Assembly: GCA_024291935.2 (NCBI GenBank)
Contig: CM044317.1
Location: forward strand, 20,854,230 to 20,918,229
Source of the DNA: Okapia johnstoni
Lineage: Eukaryota; Chordata; Mammalia; Artiodactyla; Giraffidae
Reading direction: 5' to 3'
DNA: 64,000 nt
Numbering within the stretch: the stretch's first letter is position 1; every line of letters begins with the position of its first letter. The notes under the pieces are model-generated. The model was not told where the DNA came from. It was given only the letters and a program-made list of their open reading frames with translations, and made no database searches. This document shows positions 58,365 through 64,000 of this stretch, in pieces. Made by a program: the position numbers and the translations under genes.

Positions 58365-58489
58365 AATTTGCAGTGGTAAAGAATCTGCCTGCCAATACAG
58401 AAGATACAGGAGACAGCAGGTTCAATCTCTAGTTCAGGAAGATCCCCTGGAGGAGGAAATGGCAACCCACTCTAGTATTCTTGCCTTGG
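58365..58489 (+). repeat. Bov-tA SINE fragment
   Basis: Sense: GCAGTGGTAAAGAATCTGCC to CTCTAGTATTCTTGCCTT. The 3' half is absent. Confidence 0.9.
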
Positions 58490-58894
58490 CAGAGGCAATA
58501 ACATACATGCAGAGTAGGTGTGGTGCAGTCTCTTAAAGAGATCAGAAAGCTTTCAGAGTTTGAGAAATCTTCCTGGGGAGGGAGAGGAGACATGTCCTTG
58601 CTGCAGGGTGTGAATGGCCTTTCGAATCCCAGTCACCTGGGGAATGCAGGAACAGTGGGTGGCATTGGAGATAGAGAGATGAAAGAGTAAAGGTACAAAT
58701 ACCTGCGACCTTGAAGCTGACCTCCCAGAACCACCCCAGGTATCCCAAAAGACGCTTACTTGCTGGCAGCCTTCAGGACTGAAGAACATTAGTTGCAAAG
58801 CGAAGCTTCCTTTGCCAGGCCTCTGGAAATTCACAAAGCGTGAGAGATAATTTCTTGAGTGGCTATGATAGGCAGGAACTGTTTGTTGAAAAGT
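58490..58894. other. Unassigned intergenic sequence
   Basis: No gene or repeat. The 186-codon antisense frame crossing this region (58553-59113) begins inside a Bov-tA and is chance. Confidence 0.4.
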
Positions 58895-59081
58895 ATAGTC
58901 TCTCAGTCGTGTCTGACTCTTTGCGACTCCATGGACTTCTCTGTCCATGGAATTCTCCAGGCAAGAATACTGAAGTGGGTTGTCATTTCCTTCTCCAAGG
59001 GATCTTACCGACTCAGGGGTTGAACCTGAGTCTTGTGCATTGTGAGCAGATTCTATACTGTCTGAGCCACCAGGGCAGACC
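58895..59081 (-). repeat. Bov-tA SINE
   Basis: Antisense copy, GTCTCTCAGTCGTGTCTGAC to GAGCCACCAGGGCAGACCC. TTTGTTGAA on both sides is the likely target duplication. Confidence 0.93.
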
Positions 59082-59136
59082 CATTTGTTGAATACATTTG
59101 CTAAATGCATCAAAAATGCCTGGAAAAGTTAGGGAG

Positions 59137-59331
59137 GGCTTCCCTGGTGGCTCAGACGGTAAAGCATCTGCCTGCAATGCAGGAGACCCAGGTTCAATCC
59201 CTGGGTCAGGAAGATCCCCTGGAGAAGGAAATGGCAACCCACTCCGGTACTCTTGCCTGGAAAATTCCATGGACTGAGGAGACTGGTAGGCTATAGTACA
59301 TGGGGTCACAAAGAGTTGGACACAACTGAGC
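59137..59331 (+). repeat. Bov-tA SINE, low divergence
   Basis: Sense copy with a near-consensus head (GGGCTTCCCTGGTGGCTCAG, CAATGCAGGAGACCCAGG) and body to GGACACAACTGAGC. Confidence 0.95.
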
Positions 59332-59646
59332 TTGCTTTCTCAGAATTAGGGTTAGGGATATTGGAGGGAAAGAGCAATTGGCCAAGATGGCAGTGGTCAG
59401 GCTCTATCGCCCCATAGCCTCTTGCTCTTGCCCCACATTTTGTAAATATATGGTTATGTAACAGCTGAGATATTTATAGCACTGCATATGTGCAATGCTC
59501 TGTACAAGCACCACCTGAAAAGCTCTAGTAGGTGAGTAGTCTGGTCCAGTAGAGTTCAGTAGCCTTGCGTTGGGCTGCATTATGACTATATCCACTGGGT
59601 CAACCACCAGAGAATACATTGTGAACAGTGAGATAGAGTAAGACAT
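59332..59646. other. Unassigned intergenic sequence
   Basis: No gene or repeat recognised. Confidence 0.4.
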
Positions 59647-59870
59647 GCATACGTGCTAAGTCGCTTCAGTCACGTCTGACTCATTGTGACCCCATGGACT
59701 GTAGCCCGCCAGGCTCCTCTGTCCATGGGATTCTCCAGGCAAGAATACTGGAGTGGGTTGCCATGCCCTCCTCCAGGGGATCTTCCTGACCCAGGGATTG
59801 AATCCACCTCTCTTATGTTTCCTGATTTGGCAGGTTGGTTCTTTGCCACAAATGCAACCTGGGAAGCCCA
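59647..59870 (-). repeat. Bov-tA SINE
   Basis: Antisense full-length copy, GCTAAGTCGCTTCAGTCACG to GCAACCTGGGAAGCCC. Confidence 0.95.
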
Positions 59871-61200
59871 GGGATGTGAATAGTTTTATCAAAATATTAA
59901 TATACACAATTCTTCTCTATTATCGGGAATGGGGTTAAAAATCAGGAAGTCACAGGGTCTCTGGAAAAGGGAAAGCGGAGGGGAAGTATTATCAGAAAAG
60001 GATGTTGATTGGGACCTTTATCTTTAGACACAAAGGCCCTTGAGTCTTGTCTGGAGGTTGGATGCACCTTAGCAGGACCTGTGGATTTGAGTTGCACTAA
60101 GTTAACTCATGAGAATTTAACACATCCCATTTTCAGATTATTAAGTTACATCTGAAAGATGAAAATGCCTAGAAGGTCCAATTGCTTTTTTTCTGCCAGG
60201 TTTAGGCATTTTCATCATGGCAGGGAAAACCAATTAAAGGCTGGAGGGCTGCTTGTTGAGAAAAGAGAACAAAGGAGTTGACTGATTCAGTGCCAGTGTT
60301 ACAGAGCCATTTAAGCCTGTGATATGCCCTTCACTTGTCCAAGAACAGGGACTTCCTTGCTGGCAGGCTGGTCAGCCAACTTCCCCCTTGCACATGGTAG
60401 AGACGCCTCACTTGACAAAATGCTCTTCAAGTTTCCTAGACTCTCAGATATCACCACCAGCCTTTGCTTGTATGTATTAACCACTTGCAGATTGTTATGA
60501 TTTTGATTTATCTAGTTATGATCATCTCTCCCATACTGGAGATCATTTCTCTTCGGAGAAAGTCTAGTACTTTTGATACTGTTTTGGCAACTACACCAGT
60601 TTTAGCTTCAGTAGAGATGTGTGAATTTGGAGTCACTCTTCTCTGAGATAATCAAGTATTGGCTTGGCCTCAGCTTGGATCAACATCTGGCTGAAGGTAC
60701 AACTGCATCAATTTGTGTGAGTCCACAAACCTAATGACTTTGAGCTGAATGAAGAGAGAAGATGCATGTAGAGGTAAGAGGAATGGAGGGGAAATGTGGG
60801 GAGGGAAAGGGATGTGACGGTATCTGGCAAATACTCCCCCCTCCCAAAAAAAAAAACCTTTATCCCAGGAATACTATTACTGGGCTTTTGGGGAGAAGGG
60901 CTAAAAGCATGAGCTGATGAAGCTAATTTTTGTGGGGCTTTTTTGGGAGGAGTACCAAAGGGCAAATAGTATCCTCAGCAGCTTGAAGGCTTGGAATTTT
61001 GGGGGTTTGTTGAGAGGTGGCACCTGGGTCAGGAAAGGGTACAGTTCTCTGGGTAGCATACCTGAGGATCTGGTGCTGGGGTGTGCCCTCCTCCTGCCAT
61101 GGATGAGATAGACCTTGGCCAGGGACACAGATGGGATGCATCTGTGATAAGGGGGAAAAATTGTTTTTAATATGCATATTATCCCATACAGAACAAGATA
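59871..61200. other. Unassigned intergenic sequence
   Basis: 1.3 kb without repeats or genes that I can name; an A run at about 60847-60856. It ends in the TA (61199-61200) used as the mariner target. Confidence 0.4.
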
Positions 61201-62400
61201 TTAGGTTGGTGAAAAAGTAATTGCAGTTTGAGACTGAATTTTAAATCATCATAAGTAGGCTCAGACACATCTTTATGAATCAAAATAGGAACCATTACAA
61301 TCAACACATTTTTGCCAATGAGAAATAAGTTTCTTTATTCCTGTAGCATAACAATCCATGCTTCAGGATTCAACCAACTCTTGGAAAGCATTTTCTGCCT
61401 CCTGCTCATTGTGGAAGCGTTTTCCCTGAAAAAAGTTGTCAAGATGCTTGAAGAAGTGGCAGCCGGTTGGCGAGAGGTCAGGTGAATATGGCAGATGAGG
61501 CAAAACTTTGTAGCCCAGTATGTTCAACTTTTGAAGTGTTGGTTGTGTGTCTTGTAGTCAGGTGTTGCCATGGAGAAGAATTGGGCTCTTTCTGTTGATC
61601 AGAGAGGGCTGCAAGCGTTTTTGGTGCATCTCATCAATTTATTGAGCATGCTTCTCAGAGGTAATGGTTTCGCCAGGATTCAGAAAGCTGTAGTAGATCA
61701 TTCAGGAGCAGACCACCAGACGGTGACCATGACCTTTTTTTGTGCAAGTTTGGCTTTGGGAAGTGCTTTGGAGCTTCTTCTTGGTCCAACTACTGAGCTG
61801 GTTGACACCGGTTGTCATATAATATCCACTTGTCGTCACATGTCACAATCCGATGGAGAAATGGTTCCTTGTTGTGTAAAATAAGATGACACTTCAAATT
61901 GACGATTTTTTTGATTTGTGATCGGCTCATAAGGCACCCATTTATCGAGCTTTTTCACCTTTCAAATTTGCTTCAAATGCTGAATGACCACAGAATGGTT
62001 GACGTTGAGTTCTTTGGCAACTTCTCATGTAGTTATTGGTTGTTGTCAGTTTCTGATGGCTGGCCACTATGCTCCTCATCTTCAAGGCTCTCCTCTCCTT
62101 TGCAAAACTTCTTGAACCACCACTGCACTGTACGTTCGTTAGCTGTTCCTGGGCCAAAAGTGCTTTATGACCCATTTTGAACTTGAATAAGAAAATTGTT
62201 TGAATTTGCTTTTTGTATAACATTACCCTAGTCTAAAATAAATCTAAAATAAATAATAATAAGTCATTAGCAAAAGAACATAAAGTGAGAAACGTGCATT
62301 AAAATGATGAATAGCAATCACATTTATTTAAGAATGTATTCCAATATCAAACAGCAAAGTTCAACAGTGAAAAACCTTAATTACCTTTATACCAATGTAA
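61201..62400 (-). mobile_element. Hsmar1-like mariner DNA transposon, end to end
   Basis: The left terminus TTAGGTTGGTGAAAAAGTAA is the Hsmar1/MADE1-type inverted repeat. The right end (about 62371-62400) is its diverged reverse complement. TA lies on both sides (61199-61200 and 62401-62402), the mariner target duplication. Length is 1200 bp, close to the roughly 1.3 kb of Hsmar1. Transposase sequence runs on the minus strand between the ends. Copies of this type move by cut-and-paste through a DD34D transposase. Confidence 0.9.
61300..62223 (-). pseudogene. Mariner transposase pseudogene (Hsmar1-like)
   Basis: The minus-strand start at 62223 gives MLYKKQIQTIFLFKFKMG, clearly the Hsmar1-type N-terminus (helix-turn-helix DNA-binding part follows). 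The frame then breaks repeatedly. The first catalytic Asp survives in TCDDKW (codon 61837-61835). The second, normally in HDNARPH, is Gly (codon 61569-61567) and is followed three codons later by TGA (61560-61558). The third Asp survives in PYSPDLSP (codon 61479-61477). The first two sites are also in different frames. The enzyme is therefore dead. Confidence 0.88.
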
Positions 62401-62402
62401 TA

Positions 62403-64000
62403 TTTACAAATAGTTCATTAATGTTTGGGGAAAAGAGCATGAAGTTTTCAGCCACCAGGTAAATAGCACATTTTCCATTCTTATCAATTTACAGTGTTTT
62501 TACACGCATCATTTACCCTGTCTTATATAGGTGTTGACATTGCTTAATGAAGGTGAATGTGTCAAAAGATGCAAGGTGGTGGTTCTCAAACTGGTTCTCT
62601 GAATTCTAGATTGTTCAAGAGAGCTCAAAGGTGGGTGTGGATCAGAAGAAGAGATGAGGGAAAAGTAAAACAAATAGTCTTTTACCATGTTGCTTCTTTG
62701 ACTTCAAATTCTGTGTTTTCTTTGTTGAGCTTTTGATATATTGTTATGAAAAAGAGTTATCTGTTTTCAAGCATAAGAGTACCAGTATTATGTAAACTTT
62801 CAAAGGTTAAATTTTAGCCTTTGAAATTATAGGGCTGCCCCATATTTGGAATGTGAATATGGTATTTGAGTCAAGACATTGGCTGGGTAATTGTGAGGAT
62901 CAGATTCTCTCTCCTAGGCCTGATTATCCTTAATGATAGAACAGTATGTCTAATTTTCCTAGTGCCACTTAGAATTTCTCTCTCTGACAATTGTGGCCCC
63001 AATCTGGAGATGTGTACATCCCCATTTCTTATTTTTGAGCCTCCTCAAGACTTTGCTAAGGGTGAATGTGAAGGGCAGGGCTCTGGACAGAGTGGAGACA
63101 GACCAGCAGGGGTAGGCGGAGTGCTAACAGAAGAGACTGTAGAATCCAGCTTGGAGTGGAGAAGAAAGAATTGTAGGCTTGGGAGCAGCTGGGGATCCTA
63201 AGATAGAGACACTCAGGGTGCTAAAAAGCCAGACTTGGAAATAAAGGCAATTGTGTTTAAATCATTAAAAAAACAAAACAAAAAACCCCACCATCATCTA
63301 TATAAGAATTCTTCACGTTAGTGAATGCCGAGGCAGCACAGGTTTTCTATAGCAAGAGACGGTGGGTTGCGGTTCTGGTCTGCCTGTGTTCTTGGCTTTG
63401 TGACCTTTGAGTCTGCTTCCTTATATGTAAAATGAAAGTGTTAAACTAAGCTCTTACCAAGCTTCCTTCTCTGCTGAACAACCTGTGCTTCAGGGTGAGT
63501 GTGTTTCCATGAATATCTATCGATGTGCCTCTCAGTGCTCGTTTCTCCAATTTCGCGTTTCTCAGATAAACACAAATTAGATATTTCTTTTTCAATCTAT
63601 GTGGTACCACCATCTGTTCAGGATGTTTTTCAATTGAAAGTTCCATCTTTTTGAGCTTTGACAAGATTTGGGTGGAATCTTTCGTTATGAAAGATGAAAC
63701 ATGTATTTGGGGCATCTTTCATGTTGAAAAAAGCACTGGGTTTAATGTATTTTTCCCATGTTTCATTTGGACTCTAATCGGTGTTAGATATAAAATGGCA
63801 CTAAAACAAAATTAAATGTCCTTAAAGTTTGCATTATCCGTCATCTATTATTTAAATACTATATTTCATTTACAAATTAAGTTTGCCAGAAATATTTTGT
63901 AAAGAAAGTAGCTCTAGTATATCTCATAAATAAAGAAGCTTGAAGAACATACACCAAACTTAATCATGGCTACCTCTAGGGACTGAACTATAAGAAGGGT
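62403..64000. other. Unassigned intergenic sequence, possible MIR scrap
   Basis: No gene recognised; open frames at 62866-63201 (+) and 63446-63715 (-) lack domains. 63345-63450 (GTTCTGGTCTGCCTGTG, GTGACCTTTGAGTCTGC, TTATATGTAAAATGAAAGTG) is probably an antisense MIR. There is an A/C-rich run at 63266-63290. Confidence 0.4.

Noticed and set aside
57936..58379. 147-codon plus-strand open frame
   Set aside because: No domain and it runs into a Bov-tA fragment at its 3' end; treated as chance.
59137..59331. tRNA-Glu-like sequences as tRNA genes
   Set aside because: The tRNA-like box A/B signals are the heads of Bov-tA and CHR SINEs, each followed by a SINE body, so no true tRNA gene is called anywhere in the window.
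61570..62180. Plus-strand frames of 104 and 93 codons in the mariner
   Set aside because: They are antisense to the decayed transposase and have no independent support.
1..64000. CRISPR arrays, operons, prophage or other prokaryotic systems
   Set aside because: No regularly spaced short repeats, ribosome-binding-site-led gene runs or dense coding. The sequence is a mammalian intergenic region.

Overview
This is a stretch of ruminant nuclear genome, most likely cattle or a close bovid. It is dominated by interspersed repeats diagnostic of that lineage: about 26 Bov-tA/BovA/Bov-A2 SINE copies, about 10 cetartiodactyl CHR-type tRNA-Glu SINEs, six BovB (RTE) LINE pieces and bovine-type L1 3' ends. 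Older mammalian layers (MIR, L2, MLT1-like LTRs, a MER2/Tigger element) lie underneath. There is no sign of bacterial or plasmid DNA.

Only one protein-coding gene can be supported: SF3B5, the 86-residue SF3b subunit of the U2 snRNP. It is an intact intronless gene on the plus strand (CDS 24959-25219) with a CpG-rich promoter holding ZNF143-like, GC-box, CCAAT and X-box-like sites, and a poly(A) signal near 25540. About 30 kb downstream a second isolated CpG island (about 55490-55980) begins. In human, SF3B5 and PLAGL1 are transcribed in the same direction and the upstream PLAGL1 promoter (P2) starts about 30 kb downstream of SF3B5 (recalled, not looked up). The island is therefore best explained as PLAGL1 P2 and its non-coding first exon. 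That would make the left 24 kb part of the SF3B5-STX11 intergenic region, with STX11 and the imprinted PLAGL1 P1/HYMAI promoter lying outside the window.

Layout. 0-24 kb: gene-poor, with L1 and BovB fragments, scattered SINEs, a possible old endogenous-retrovirus relic (8-9.3 kb) and a 231-bp perfect inverted repeat (14071-14301 with 15497-15727). 24.3-25.6 kb: SF3B5 with two SINEs stacked at one target just upstream. 26-30 kb: dense SINE cluster. 30-38 kb: MIR, L2, CHR copies and a 5S rRNA pseudogene joined to a CHR SINE. 38.2-44.2 kb: one decayed L1 broken by two CHR SINEs and two BovB fragments in opposite orientations. 44-55 kb: SINEs, MER2, an antisense MLT1-like LTR and a long unassigned old repeat. 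55-56 kb: CpG island. 56-64 kb: SINEs and a near-complete, dead Hsmar1-like mariner (61201-62400).

No undescribed gene system is evident. The most unusual signals are structural: the perfect inverted repeat whose truncated arm is bracketed by two hairpins, a hairpin-type mutation inside another SINE (26700-26734), and the 5S-CHR compound insertion.
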